DNA of 64,000 nucleotides from Tenodera sinensis. Lineage: Eukaryota > Arthropoda > Insecta > Mantodea > Mantidae. The position numbers and the translations under genes were made by a program. The stretch is taken from positions 143,282,525 through 143,346,524 of the forward strand of contig CM060962.1 in assembly GCA_030765045.1 (NCBI GenBank), in the 5' to 3' direction. Below are positions 1-11,982 of this stretch, one piece after another (within the stretch, counting starts at the first letter, position 1; each line of letters opens with the position of its first letter). The notes under the pieces are model-generated. The model was not told the DNA's origin and did no database searches. It saw only the letters and a list, made by a program, of their open reading frames with translations.

Positions 1-289
1 AAAAAATAAAAGATGGGAACTACCAAACATTCAAACAGTAATTCCTGAGTATCCTCGAAAAACAGCAGTTGCAACCTTCAGGTTGATTACAGGACATGAT
101 TGTCTGGCAAAACATTTAAACAGAATTGGGATATATTCTTCACCACTCTGTCCTCTATGTGATCTGCAAGAGGAAATGGATCGAGACCACCTTCAAATAT
201 GCCCGGCCACTTCTAATGCCCCATCCATCAGTGAAAAATATTGGAGAGCAAGAGGATTAATGACTTCATTGTCAGAAATCCAGCATTAG
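1..289 (+). pseudogene. 3' end of a LINE ORF (post-RNase H region)
   Basis: The frame encodes the segment that follows the RNase H domain in I/Jockey-type LINE polyproteins. A TGHDCLAKHLNRIGIY block is followed by a zinc-knuckle-like C-P-L-C ... MDRDH-LQICP motif, then a stop at 289. The same segment appears at 63770-63955 at the other end of the window in another copy of this family. The copy here is cut by the window edge, so the RT and RNase H parts are not visible. A short TAACAACAACAACA stretch after the stop could be the start of the 3' UTR. Product would act in target-primed reverse transcription in the nucleus. Family identity is firm; clade is not. Confidence 0.75.
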
Positions 290-491
290 CTAACAACAAC
301 AACAGTTTCAGAACCTTAAAACCTAAAAATTTTTGGAAACCTAGTGGAATGTGACTTCCCTATTCACATTTTGTAAACCATTTGGACTCATCCAACTAAA
401 TGGTTCACCTTTATTGTAAGATAGACTTGTGTTCTAATGGATTGTGGGAGGAATTACCGATTTTGAAGATCGCACCACGTTACAATGCAGT

Positions 492-950
492 TAGTCTACA
501 CAGAGCAGAAGCTGGCGGTTTAGTTAATAGTGGCAGTTTGTCATGCCTTAAGTAAAAACAAGCTTTTCAGCGAAATTGAAAATAAAATAGAATTGGTCAA
601 ATCAGTTGCAAGTGATTTAAGTCGCGTGGAAGGTGAAGTGGGTAAACATGTCTTCGCTAAAATGAGAGATGTATTGAACAAGAAGAGAGCAAGATTGCTG
701 TTGTACTATCGGGTAAGACACATTCCCGTGATGAAGAAGAGCTGGAACCCGCGAAATTTGTTGCTTTATGCATGCTCCTGTATGTTCTGTTGATGTTGAA
801 AGAAGCTTCTCAATATGCAAGTCTGCATTAGTTGACAACAGACAGTCCTCCAAACTTAAAACTTTACAAAAGCTGTTTGTAACGTGTTATAAATCAGTAT
901 TCAATGGTGAAGTACTGTGCAAATTATCAACAAATGAAGCTACTTTTTAA
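492..950 (+). pseudogene. hAT transposase C-terminal remnant, CGGBP1-like family
   Basis: Two overlapping frames carry the end of a hAT transposase. The first (530-793) reads through a helix-rich stretch; the second (768-950) carries CSVDVERSFSICKSALVDNR, the hAT C-terminal dimerisation block. The same block in the related element at 46150-46230 reads CDVERSFSCYKSVLRDNR. At least one frameshift lies near 770. BED finger and catalytic core are absent, so this is a 5'-truncated fossil. It sits directly between LINE sequence and the unclassified repeat at 951. Confidence 0.7.
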
Positions 951-1425
951 GTCATTCTTTTTACTTTCTCTACTACGTACTTTACTGTAGAGGAAGTATT
1001 GTATTCCACCCAAAAATTCGAGGTCGAGATTTCACCGAAAATGTGTTTTGAGGCCCCCCGAATATATATACATTTTTAGAAAAAGGTTCGTGCGTGTCTG
1101 TCAGACTGTGAACAGCATTAACTCAAAAACGAAAAGTGGGTTAAAAACCAAAGTTGGTATTTAAGTTGAATGTCTTTCAAGGATGCGACACAAAGATTTT
1201 GAAGAAAAGTTCTCCACCCTAAACTACCCCTTACATGGAAAAAATTTTCAAAAATTTTGATTTTCTTGAAAATAGCTCTAACGACTTTGATTAAAATTCC
1301 ATATGCTTGAGATATTTTTATGACAAATGAAACGTATATCTTGAATTTTCTGGCTATAGTCCATGAAGTTCTACCTACTCTGGATGACTTTTGCATAACA
1401 GGTAAATCGTAAGAGATAAACCAAA
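951..1425 (+). repeat. Unclassified interspersed repeat, copy 1
   Basis: About 475 bp that matches 34165-34775 on the opposite strand along nearly its whole length. Shared blocks include CTTTCTCTACTACGTA, AGTATTGTATTCCACCC, ACTCAAAAACGAAAAG and TTTTTATGACAAATGAAA. The copies differ mainly where copy 2 has a long CT/CA microsatellite; here the corresponding site is only TTCGTGCGTGTCTGTC. No convincing protein is encoded. It could be a SINE, a LINE 3' UTR or a MITE; no clear termini were found. Confidence 0.65.
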
Positions 1426-1504
1426 TCTTACTATAGGTGCAAAGTGTAGATCTTCCTAAAACACAATTTATGTCTGAATAAATTTTTTGTAGTGACATCA
1501 GGTT

Positions 1505-1737
1505 CGAAGAGACTGAAGTTCTGGACAACACAGCATACTACCACGCACGGCTGTACCGAGAAGCTATTGAGATCCATAAACATAAAAGCAACTTCAATAG
1601 AAAAGAAGAAACAACACGTAGCTCACCGACTAATTCGTGTCCATGCAACCTCGGTCCCAGATCACACACACATTTCGGCAGAGGCCCGCGCCTCGGAAAT
1701 CACCCAGGAGCTGCACCCTGCCCGCGCAGGAAAATAG
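1505..1737 (+). pseudogene. Penelope-like element ORF, C-terminal end
   Basis: The reading frame through 1515-1640 gives VLDNTAYYHARLYREAIEIH followed by KHKSNFNRKEE. This pattern (aromatic pair, R, REAIEI-KH, N-N) is typical of the C-terminus of Penelope-like polyproteins downstream of the GIY-YIG endonuclease. The GIY-YIG core itself is missing upstream, where the unclassified repeat begins. The frame ends at 1737. Downstream, 2055-2285 carries a matching Penelope-type terminal segment, so the two probably belong to one 5'-truncated insertion. Confidence 0.65.
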
Positions 1738-1825
1738 CGGGAAACTGTAAATAGTGAAGTGTAGTGTAAATAGTGAAGTGCGCGAGCTGGGACGCATATT
1801 TTTGGTGTGTCCAGTACAGGAATGT

Positions 1826-1835
1826 GTGTGCGCGC

Positions 1836-1866
<31 letters not shown>

Positions 1867-1890
1867 TGTGTGTGCGTGTATGTGTGTATA
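1826..1890. repeat. (CG)n(TG)n microsatellite
   Basis: An alternating purine-pyrimidine run switches from CG to TG units and ends in TGTATG. Open frames across it (Cys/Val/Ala/Arg or His/Thr repeats) are artefacts of the repeat. It lies inside the 3' part of the Penelope-like remnant. Confidence 0.9.
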
Positions 1891-2054
1891 TAAATGTATA
1901 TATGCATATAAAGAAGAAAAAAGACGATTGGAACAGGCACCAAAAGACAAACAAAAACTATTCTCGGTGGCCTAAAGATGGTCACCGTATGGGTTTTTGG
2001 TGAATCCCAAAATTATAACTTTGTAAATAAAAATAATTGTAAATAAATGTAAAT

Positions 2055-2285
2055 TTATAGCCTGTAAGCCAGGCCCCTTGTACCGGCACCGGGCCAAAAC
2101 TTAGAATAAAGCAAACTTGAAACTCGCCCTCTAGTTGTTAACCAGCCAGGAGTCACTCTGAAGATGCCCAACGCAGTCTTGGGCGAAACGTCAGACATTT
2201 TATCGACTGGACCACGGCCTAAAACCCGAAAACTACTATCCATTGAATTAACGCCGGCCGTGAAAGCCTTATCGTGCATATTATA
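2055..2285 (+). mobile_element. Penelope-like terminal repeat with hammerhead-like core
   Basis: Contains CTGAAGA (2158-2164), a hairpin GCCCA/TGGGC (2166-2170 with 2180-2184), then GAAAC and GTC (2185-2192). Further on are GACCACGGCC and GCCGGCCGTGAAAGCCTTA. The same order of blocks, with a different but still complementary stem, occurs at 53996-54119. CUGANGA-stem-GAAA is the hammerhead core arrangement, and Penelope-like elements are known to carry hammerhead motifs in their terminal repeats. Here an extra U follows CUGAAGA and no stem III loop is visible, so activity is not claimed. Confidence 0.6.
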
Positions 2286-2289
2286 CAGG

Positions 2290-2880
2290 TGAATCCTTCG
2301 GTTTAAATGTGCCCCTCAGGATAACGAAAGCACGGGCATCTATCATGAGTGTTTATATCGCTTTTATCGCCTCACCTTCGAGAATTGAAAAGGTCCAAAC
2401 GGTTACAGCGGAGTCATCTTCGTTGCGCTGATATCTTACTTTACCAATAACAAAATACGCCGCCACTGGAGCCACTGAAAGGAAGGCATTATCGCCGCGA
2501 GCGAGTGCTGCCAATCTTCAATGAAGTTAATGAGCTTGCTTTGTAAACATTAAGGTTTGCCAACCTGTGGAGCTGCGAGTAATTGCTTTTTAAACGCCAC
2601 TTTGCATGAGGATAAAATTCAAGCACTTATCATTGCAAGGGCCGGAAATGTTTGTAAACTGTGAGGATAAAAGCTGTACACGTTTACCTGCAGGCAACAC
2701 AAACGTTGTGTTTGCGCTTAAAACAACGGTGACAACAATGCAGTAACCAGTTCTGTCAAGTGTCATTTCCCTTACCTTAAACCTCTTGTCGTGGTCCCAT
2801 TTTAACCAGCAACATTATACTTAGGTCTCAGATTCCTTTAATTTACTTACTAAACTTCACATTCTGCTCCAGTTTTGGGG
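2290..2880. other. No recognisable feature
   Basis: No coding frame, tRNA head, inverted repeat or match to other parts of the window was recognised here. Confidence 0.5.
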
Positions 2881-2897
2881 ACCATGAGAGGACCATA

Positions 2898-3075
2898 GTA
2901 CCTGTGTAGGGTACTATGCTTATTTCTATTCTGATTTTAATATATGGAATCATTTTCTGTGAGAATTTCCCGAAATCTAAAGCTATTTTTAATCTACGAA
3001 AGAGAGCTATCAAACTATGTGGCAGGTCCACAAAACCAATTGCAAACCGTTCCACTCTGTGGCCCAAAAGCCACT
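2898..3075 (+). pseudogene. LINE RT C-terminal fragment
   Basis: The frame YGIIFCENFPKSKAIFNLRK, continuing RAIKLCGRSTK, matches the region after the RT palm of non-LTR elements, where YGIIFWGNS-(x)-IF-LQKRAIR is typical. The equivalent region of the LINE fragment at 54239-54850 has ILWGSANMKHLLKIFRLQKR. The fragment is about 60 codons, truncated on both sides, and ends just before the left breakpoint of the tandem duplication at 3121. Confidence 0.55.
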
Positions 3076-3120
3076 TAACAAATGGCAACACAAAATGCTA
3101 TCAAACGCCCGAATTACCCC

Positions 3121-4179
3121 CACTTCACCCCAAATCAAAACCCTTTACAACAAATAAACACGTCTTACCCCATTTTTATTTGGACTTTAATATCTTTATG
3201 TTATGTTATATCGTTATGTATTTAATTGCTCTTACTGCATAGGGCATAGATTATAATTATTCTTCCATAAACTTTACTTAAATGCTCTTTAGCCCTTTTA
3301 GAATGTAATTAGGGTACCCTAAACTAGACCTGGAACGTTTCCTTTCCCTTTGGCGTATGCAGTAAGATACACCGATTAAACACCATTCAAACAAAAGCCC
3401 AATTAGAAATGTGTCAACAAATTTTGTTCAAACTTCTCTTTCAACTCCGTAAGTGTAGATATCCTTGAACCGTTTCATTTGTATGAACAGGTACCTCCCA
3501 GTAGCGAACGCGCCTAACAACGGATGAGAAGAGCAAGACAACAGTTAAGTTTTCTGTATTTCAACGGAAAGGGCAAATTGCACCAACTCACGACAACCAG
3601 CAATCAGCTGCTACGTAAATGTCTATTTATTTATTGATAACAAACTAATATTTTGTTTTTATTATGCAGACGCAACACGCCATATGATTTAGTGGCCAAT
3701 GTTAAATTTCATTAGCCGAAAACATGCGAATGTCCCCGTACGGACATGACAACTGTCCAAATTATTAACAACAAAAACACCTTTCCAGTTCTCAAACTTT
3801 CGAGATGTCATTTGAAATGTAAAATGTGTTTGCGTGTGTACACTCGTACCTAAAGGTAGAATAGCAAATATTCGTACACTCCCTTAAACCGGCAGTTTTT
3901 TTTAAAAAATATGCGGGTTCATGTTCCAGTTACGATTTGTGTGATGAGATCCTTTATATACATCTTAGGTGTGACACTACTACACCTATAAGTATATAAA
4001 ACGTATAAATAAATTCCTCTTATATTTTCACTAAATTATTTTATTTAGAATTTCAAGCTATTTCTTCTATAATCACAACAGATCACTTTGGTTATTTATC
4101 TGAAATAAGCCAGATAATTGTGTAACATGATAATGGAGAATGATTAGCGGAGAACAGAACAGAAAGAATACTGAGGGTC
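3121..4179. other. No recognisable feature (first kb of duplicated unit)
   Basis: AT-rich DNA without a credible frame, SINE head or inverted repeat. The same sequence lies at 11983-13041. Confidence 0.5.
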
Positions 4180-4192
4180 ACATGAACTACAC

Positions 4193-4423
4193 ATGGCGGC
4201 GCCGTGGCCGAGCGGTTAGCGCGCTCGCCTACCACCTAGGCGGCCCGGGTTCGATCCCAGGGACCCGCATGTGGTATTCGTGGTGGACGAAGCGGTGTCA
4301 GGGCGGGTTTTCTCCGGTTTCCCCCGCCATCTCATTCCACCGGTGCTCCATCTTCATGTATCATCAGTGTCACCGCCTGCGGTGCCGTAGTAGTAAAAGC
4401 GGGCGTTAAACACTACAACAACA
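4193..4423 (+). mobile_element. tRNA-derived SINE, family A (copy 1)
   Basis: The head contains a Pol III A box (TGGCCGAGCGGTTAG) and B box (GGTTCGATCCC), as in a Ser/Leu-type tRNA, followed by a non-tRNA body and an ACTACAACAACA tail. A 13-bp target-site duplication ACATGAACTACAC flanks it (4180-4192 and 4424-4436). An older copy of the same family lies at about 40740-41085 on the minus strand. Transcription by RNA polymerase III and mobilisation by a LINE are expected from the class. Confidence 0.9.
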
Positions 4424-4436
4424 ACATGAACTACAC

Positions 4437-5018
4437 CGAAATAAGTTGAGAGAATGGAGATGTGACTGATATAAGTAATTTGAGATAGGCAGTGTATGGT
4501 CTGTGGCTAAACATAACACAGTTATATGGTGTTAAACGTATTGGCATCAGATGCTGATAACTCAGTTTTAAAGCAAATTCGGGTGAAACATTGTGGTTGA
4601 ATGTCTTTAAACCTGCTGTCCCAGTATATAAACATCGATTTTTAGCAGCTCTTCATCAGCGTTCTCAAGATTTAATGCCACAAAGATCTCCCAAATCTCG
4701 AATTAAGTGAGACACCGAACATCGATTAACTGCCTTCTTGCATTATGTAGCCCACTATAGAGGTGCTACTTTAACTGCTCTGATGGCATAGTTCGTAACG
4801 CCGAAAACTGATGTCCCAAAGTTCATAAGTTTGGTTCCCATCATAGTTATTTTTTTCTTCCTTTTAATACGTAAATTCCATACAAAGAAATGCCGCGATT
4901 TGTATCTCAGGATACGATTCTGATTGGCCAATGCAATATTACCACTATGGCTTCCGTGATTCGGGACACTGCAATTAGTATGCTGAAGATTGCCTGTCGG
5001 ACAACATGGCAAATGTGT
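4437..5018. other. Unassigned DNA between SINE and mariner N-terminus
   Basis: No firm family match. The 5' flank and inverted repeat of the mariner that starts near 5021 would be expected here, but its right-hand end (near 7070, TTCGTTCGCCCTTTAAAC) has no obvious partner, so the left boundary is unknown. The copy-2 equivalent is 13299-13880. Confidence 0.4.
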
Positions 5019-5020
5019 AC

Positions 5021-7044
5021 AGAAGTTGCAGATATGCACCTTATTTACGGTGAATCAAGAAGTAAGTAAGTTTATTTTGTCACTGCCATACATGTACAGA
5101 TGGACACGCCAATAGAAAGAAGATACACTTAATTATAAAATTCATGTAAGGAATAAAAATATTTGTTTATAAGATAATCCTTTAAACAAGTTTTAAGGCT
5201 GTTTAAAGATTTGATGCACATTATTTCTTTTGGCAAATTATTTACCACGTTACTTATGGAGCATACTGGTGACTTTGTAAATTTAGATGTCCTATAATGC
5301 GCTATATGTATATTACTTTTATTTCTGGTGTCGTAATTGTGTACATCTGTATTTAAAATAAATGATTCAGGATACGTTTTGTAACATAAAGCAGATTTAT
5401 AAATAAAAATAGCTGTGAGAGTCAAAATTTTAAATATACTAAAAACATCTCTAAGAGAATCCCTAGGTGTTAAATTAAAAACAATTCTCAACATCCGTTT
5501 TTGAATAAGGAAAACCCTTTGAATATTGTAAGCATGCCCCACAAGATCACGTTATACATTAATACATAATGACCAAGAGAAAAATAAATATTTAATAAAT
5601 TTTCGAGATCCAAGGATTGTTTAAGACACCTAAGAGCAAAACGCACTTTATTTAATCTCTTGCATATATCATCCAAATGAGCATTAAATTTTAGTTTTTC
5701 GTCAACGAAAATACCTAAAATTTTTGCAATAGGAGCAGTTTGAGTATTTATCAAGGGAGGAAACAAGGTATTATGAAACGACAAAATAATCATCTTACCC
5801 ATGTTTACCATTGACTCATTTTATAAAAGAATAATTGGTATCATTAATACGTTTATCCAATTCATTACTTGCTGATATAGCCATAGACACATCATCAGCA
5901 TATATTATTAATTTATCACTATCAATGTATTGATCCAGATCGTTAACATAAAGTAGAAACAATAATGACCCCAAAATGGACCCCTGAGGCACACCTATAT
6001 TCAAAGGGTAGTAATGGGTTAGTTACCGCGGCACTGTACAATGAATGGTATCCAATAGGCACCAACCACATCATACAACGCTTCAGTCCATCGATACACG
6101 TTTGCGAGAGAGGAACCTTCCAGGTTAACAGGGGCGATACGGATGTTACACGAACTCGCTGCACAGTGCAATTTGAAGTGAATGTTCTGCAAAGTATTGC
6201 AGAAGAGTCATCTACCAGCACACGTGCTATTGCACGTACACTGGGTACTAACCATGTTTGCGTATGACAAGCCATACATACATGAGGAACTACTTCACCC
6301 ATTTCACCGTCAGAAGGTACAAGCACTAAGACCGGACGACTTTGGCCCTCGGCAACAATTTTGTAACTGGGCTTTACTCCAGCAGCCTGATTTCTTTTCA
6401 TCAGTATTGTTTACTGATGAGGCCGTGTTCATCAGAGATGGTCTAGTCCTCAATTCAAGAAAAAGCCATGTGTGGAACTATGTGAATCCACATGCTGTCG
6501 TGAAGAAGAGTCACCAGCAGACGTTTTCAGTGAACATATGGGTTGGAATTATTTCAGCCCATGTCACTGGCCCATATCTGCTTCTCTCTCGGTTAAATGT
6601 ACATTTTTATCTTCATGTGTTACGGAACATTTTACCTCTGTTTTTAGAAGATGTGCCCCCTTCATATTCGTCGTTAAATGTGGCCACATGACGGAGCTCC
6701 GCCCCATTTCTCCCTGGCTGTGCAAGAGCATTTGACCCATGTTTATGCTGCCCGATGGATTGGAAAATGGAGTCCAACTGCAGCAACGCACTCCCGACCT
6801 CAACCCAATTGATTTCTTTTTCTGGCGTCACCTCAAGTCTATGGTGTATGAAACACATATTACCTCAGAAGAGGACCTAACAGCTCGAATAATAAAATTG
6901 CAGCATCTGAGGTTATTCCACACACACAAGACATTTTGGATAGAGTACGACAATCGTTTCTTCGCCGCTGTCAACTTTGCGTTGAAAACGCAGGTTGCCA
7001 TTTCGAGCAGTTCCTATGAAGCAGACATAAAGACTTGCATTTAG
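5021..7044 (+). pseudogene. mariner-like transposase pseudogene, split by a LINE
   Basis: The N-terminus EVADMHLIYGESR (5021-5060) is followed, after a 944-bp LINE insertion, by ALYNEWYP and a helix-turn-helix region from 6016. The catalytic part includes LFTDEAVFIRDG (first Asp region), then HDGAPPHFSLAV, then DLNPIDFFFWRHLKS (third catalytic position region), as in DDE/D mariner transposases. Several frameshifts move the reading between all three frames (6180-6260, 6690, 6780). It would cut at TA targets but cannot be expressed intact. A similar but separate family lies at 8940-10046. Confidence 0.85.
5066..6009 (-). pseudogene. 5'-truncated LINE fragment (RT palm to C-terminus) inside the mariner
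   Basis: Minus strand. The RT palm appears as GVPQGSILGSLLFLLYVNDL and YADD (5816-6004); the thumb region continues in another frame (5488-5811); the C-terminal segment with IQKRMLRIVF, HNYDTR and NNLPKE follows (5129-5542). Truncation is within RT at the 5' side. The 3' end finishes in AATAAACTTAC. AGTAA flanks both sides (5061-5065, 6010-6014) as a likely TSD. It joins two halves of the mariner frame, which proves it inserted into it. The C-terminal HNYDTR signature is shared with the fragment at 54239-54850. Confidence 0.85.
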
Positions 7045-8296
<1,252 letters not shown>

Positions 8297-8299
8297 TCA

Positions 8300-8938
8300 A
8301 TAAATACACATACATACACACACGGTGTAAATGAGTAACACCGCACGAGTTTACAGGTGATAGTTCATAGACAATAAATTTGGGATAGGATTACAAATTG
8401 CACAACTGTGCCTTAAAATTGTTTGGGGGTATGCATGCCAGTGCTCATATCCACTGCACCTAAAACGTATGATGAGAAAATAAGTGGACAGCTTTCGTGG
8501 CCTGAGTATTTAGCGTAATGAACTTCTTGCCAGGACGAGGTTGGATTAAGAGCTCCAGTTCAAATCCCCATAGCCGCATAATTTTTATGTTCGTTTTTCT
8601 GTCTTTATTTCTTAAGCATATGCTGTGTTTAACTTTATTTACATGAAACATTCGTGTTCTGTTGTAATTTTTCATTTAACCAATGTTTAAGCTTTTTATT
8701 TCAAATTCGTTTAACTATTATTTATTCTTTCATCACCCAAATAATATACACACACTGAAAACTGCATACGTACTTCAACAGATGGTTTAAGCTTAATATC
8801 AGCTTTCAAATAAGTAAATTATTGATAAGCTTTTGAAAGAGCCATATGTGACTGAATTATTATAAACGTAAGTTGAATTGATATTAACATTACAATGCAA
8901 TAGGTAGATACAAGCAGAACAAAGGTAAGGAAACAAAT
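8300..8938. other. AT-rich DNA with a possible decayed tRNA-like SINE head
   Basis: Around 8500-8582 the segment GTGGCCTGAG ... AGTTCAAATCCCC looks like a degraded tRNA A box and B box. No TSD or body was recognised, so this is tentative. The rest shows nothing. Confidence 0.3.
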
Positions 8939-8939
8939 T

Positions 8940-10046
8940 ATGAGTAGGCGCAGATTTCAGAGGAACTGCTCGAAACGGTGACCTCTGACATCAATGCACA
9001 GGCGATATCGACGCAGAAATGATTCGCGAACCCTTCTGAACATTCCTGGTGCGTTGCGAATCTCATCACTGGCTGCAATAATGCGGACAACCAGCGTCTC
9101 TTCAGAATCAATTAATGATGAATACACCATTGTCTGAAGATGGCCCCAGAAAATGAAATTGATGGGGTTGAGATCCGGCTAACGAGGTGGCCAGGACACG
9201 GTAGGACTGCCTCTTTCGGCCCAACGGTTGGGGAAGACTCGATTTAGATGCTCCTCTTCGTTTATAGCATAGCGCACAGGAGCTCTGTTGTGTTGGAAAT
9301 GCAGTTGAGCTGAATATTAAGGGCACAGTACATCCTTCAGAAATGTTTTATAAGCGTTGCCACGCAGTTGAGGAGGAAGAAAATATGGCCCAATGACGTG
9401 ATCAGAAACAATGCCAGTCCATATGTTCACCATAAACTGCTATTGCTGGCTCTTGTCAACAGTGGCATGGGGGTTTTGTATGCCCATGTGCGACTACTCT
9501 TGTAGTTCAGAATTGACCCACCCCTGATAAACATAGCTTCATCGGTGAACAACACAACTGAAAACAGTTCCGGTGGCTGCCTTAAGGACCATTCGCAAAC
9601 TTGCAAGCGTAAATCTCAATCCTTTGGAGCTAAGGCTTGCATCATTTGCAGATGGAAGGAGTAGAGTTGCTCCTCATGCAAGACTTGCCATGCACTTGTG
9701 TGGTTGACGCCCATTGTATGTGCAATAGCACAGGTGCTGGTTGACGGTTCCTGTTCCAGTAAACCCAGAACATTTTCTTGAAACTCCGGAGTGCGACGGG
9801 TACGTGTTGCACCGCAATCTGCTTTATTTGCCACCACAGAACCATGTTCTCGCTAACGCTTTGGTCAGAAGCGAATGGTCTAACCACTCGGCTACGACTG
9901 GTTGACGGTTCCTCTTCCAGTAAACCCAGTACCCTTCCATCGATTTGGATATGCGACGTTGAGATGATTCCGCACATTTATATCTAAGTATGCTGGAGCT
10001 CAAGTCCGCTATTTCAGCAGCTGTGTACTGGTACGTATCGTACTGT
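8940..10046 (-). pseudogene. mariner-like transposase pseudogene (copy 1)
   Basis: On the minus strand the N-terminal region reads RTRRTPEFQENVLGLLEQEP and STSTCAIAHTMGVNHTSAWQ (helix-turn-helix), followed by VVLFTDEAMF and, far downstream and shifted, a D-P-I-F-S-G region and a C-terminal segment near 8960. Multiple stops and frameshifts break it. A partial duplication of the HTH segment, offset about 161 bp (9740 and 9902), encloses a tRNA-like stretch (9860-9900, minus strand GTAGCCGAGTGGTTAG). A hAT element is inserted at its 5' side at 10055. Confidence 0.75.
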
Positions 10047-10054
10047 AGTGGAAA

Positions 10055-11982
10055 CAGTGTTGCCAATTTAGCTTTTTTCCCGCTAAATCTAGCTTTTTTA
10101 AATTTCGTGTTAGCGGCAAAAAACTACTATTCCCGCTTAGCGGGAATTTTAGCTTTTTTTTGCATTAATAGGGCATTTATAAAAAATAGGCAGTATTAGG
10201 ACACCCCTGAAGAAAATGAATCCATGGAAGTATATGACTGTTTTGTTAGAAGCACGAGATAAGAGCGATGAGGGAGCTAGGTTCCGTTATCGTAACACAA
10301 CTCTCTATTAAAACGTAAACTATGATGGATAATAAAGAGGACGGAAAATAAATACTCTTCAAACCGGAGACTTGAGATAACGAATAAACAATAACATCTT
10401 ATTCAGCATACACCGGAGAGATTTCTCCAGCCTACGTCCCTCAAAGTAATTGCGTGTGGTACAGATATTGGTGTTTCCGGGACTTTAGCTAGGCTACTCG
10501 CTATTTATTAACTGCGTTTATGCTTCTCGCTTCTGCTTATACTGGCAGTAAACTTTGAGTGTATGTGTGTGTGTTATTTAAAACACGTATCTGTTTATCC
10601 CATGCAGACTTATTGCTGATGGCATTTGTTTGTTCCTCTTTCCTCCTCCTAGCATAACAGATGCAGGTGGCCTGTGTCTGGTTCAAGAAATTATATAATT
10701 ATTTACAGTAACTTAAAACCTAAAGAAACTTTTCAGTTGCGTTGTTCCCGTCCCCTTCATTACGCACTCTCATCTCGGTGTGCTACAAGTGCAAGTAGTG
10801 CATTGAAAACGGGTGTAGTCGGTTCATGTATAGTGATTCTGTGATTGATAATATTTAGTCATTGTGTTAACTGTTATTCTACACTTTTATTGTTACAAAC
10901 TACTTCGTATTCGTGTGAAATTCCTCCAAAATATCAACAGCATTTTCGAAAGGAGTGGCTTAGTGACCCCGCTTTTAAGGACTGGCTTTTAGAAGTGCCG
11001 AGTGATAAAGATAAAGTTAAATGCAAATTTTGTAAAGCTATCTTTAACGCAAAACGCAGTGATCTTTTGCAGCATGCTAAAACTAAAAAGCATTTAGCAT
11101 CATCTAGTGCATTTAGCTCTTCAAGAAGGTTGGACCAATTTGTTAGCTTAAGTAGAGATTCAGAGAAGTTACGAAATGCCGAAGCTTCTCTCTCACTTTT
11201 TGTTGCGTGTCATTCATCACTATTAAGTATTGACGACCTTGGTGAACTTTGCAAATCTATGTTTAGTGACAGTCCAACGGCGGCAAATATTCAGTTGCAC
11301 AGGACAAAATGTAGTGCGTTGGTGAACTTTCTTTTAGGTCCCCATTTTGAGAAAGTATTGCGAGAAGATATAGGGACTGGAGTGTATAGTATACTTATTG
11401 ACGAGTCAAACGATATCAGTGTTACCAAAATTTTGGGGTTTGCAATAGTGTATTTTAGTCTTAGAAACGGTGGGTTAATTTCTACATTTCTAGCTTTTTC
11501 TGAGCTACAATCTTGTGACTCTGAGTCAATCGCTGCCTGTGTTTTGAAAACATTGCGTGAGAAAGGGTTAGATATAAAGAATTTAAAGGGTATCGGCGTT
11601 GATAATGCTGCTGTTATGACAGGCGTCAACAATGGAGTTTGCACTAGATTGCGCCAAAAATGTCCAGGGCTCATAATGATACGCTGCGTGTGCCATTCTT
11701 TGCAGCTGGCAATTTCTTCCGCTGCTCAGTATCTTCCAACAAACCTGGATTTTCTGATACGCGAAACCTACAATTGGTTTACCCACTCGGCTTTACGTCA
11801 GAGTTAATATAAGGCTTTGTATGCTGCTATTAACGATGGTCATCAACCTCACAGAATTGTACAAGTATGTCAGACCCGGTGGCTTTCAATAGAAAGTGCT
11901 GTTGTCAGATTACTTGACCAATGGCTTGAACTTAAGACTATGTTTAGCATGGCCAAATCAAGAGAGAGAGACTATTCTGCCT
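10055..11982 (+). pseudogene. hAT element A, truncated copy (BED finger and N-terminal transposase)
   Basis: Starts with the terminal sequence CAGTGTTGCCAA after AGTGGAAA (10047-10054), exactly as in the complete copy at 18841. The transposase frame 10845-11807 is 320 codons with the BED finger, then a TAA stop in the same position as in the other copy, and continues to 11982, where the tandem duplication breakpoint replaces the rest. The C-terminal half and right terminus are missing, so this copy cannot be mobilised on its own. The shared stop shows the lesion predates the duplication. Confidence 0.9.

Noticed and set aside
1630..1985. His/Thr- and Arg/Ala-repeat frames
   Set aside because: Arise from the (CG)n(TG)n tract inside a Penelope-like remnant.
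2157..2192. Fully active hammerhead ribozyme
   Set aside because: Core is present but has an extra U and no stem III loop; only a hammerhead-like motif is claimed.
4193..4265. Functional tRNA gene
   Set aside because: A and B boxes belong to a SINE head with body, tail and TSD; the cloverleaf is not complete.
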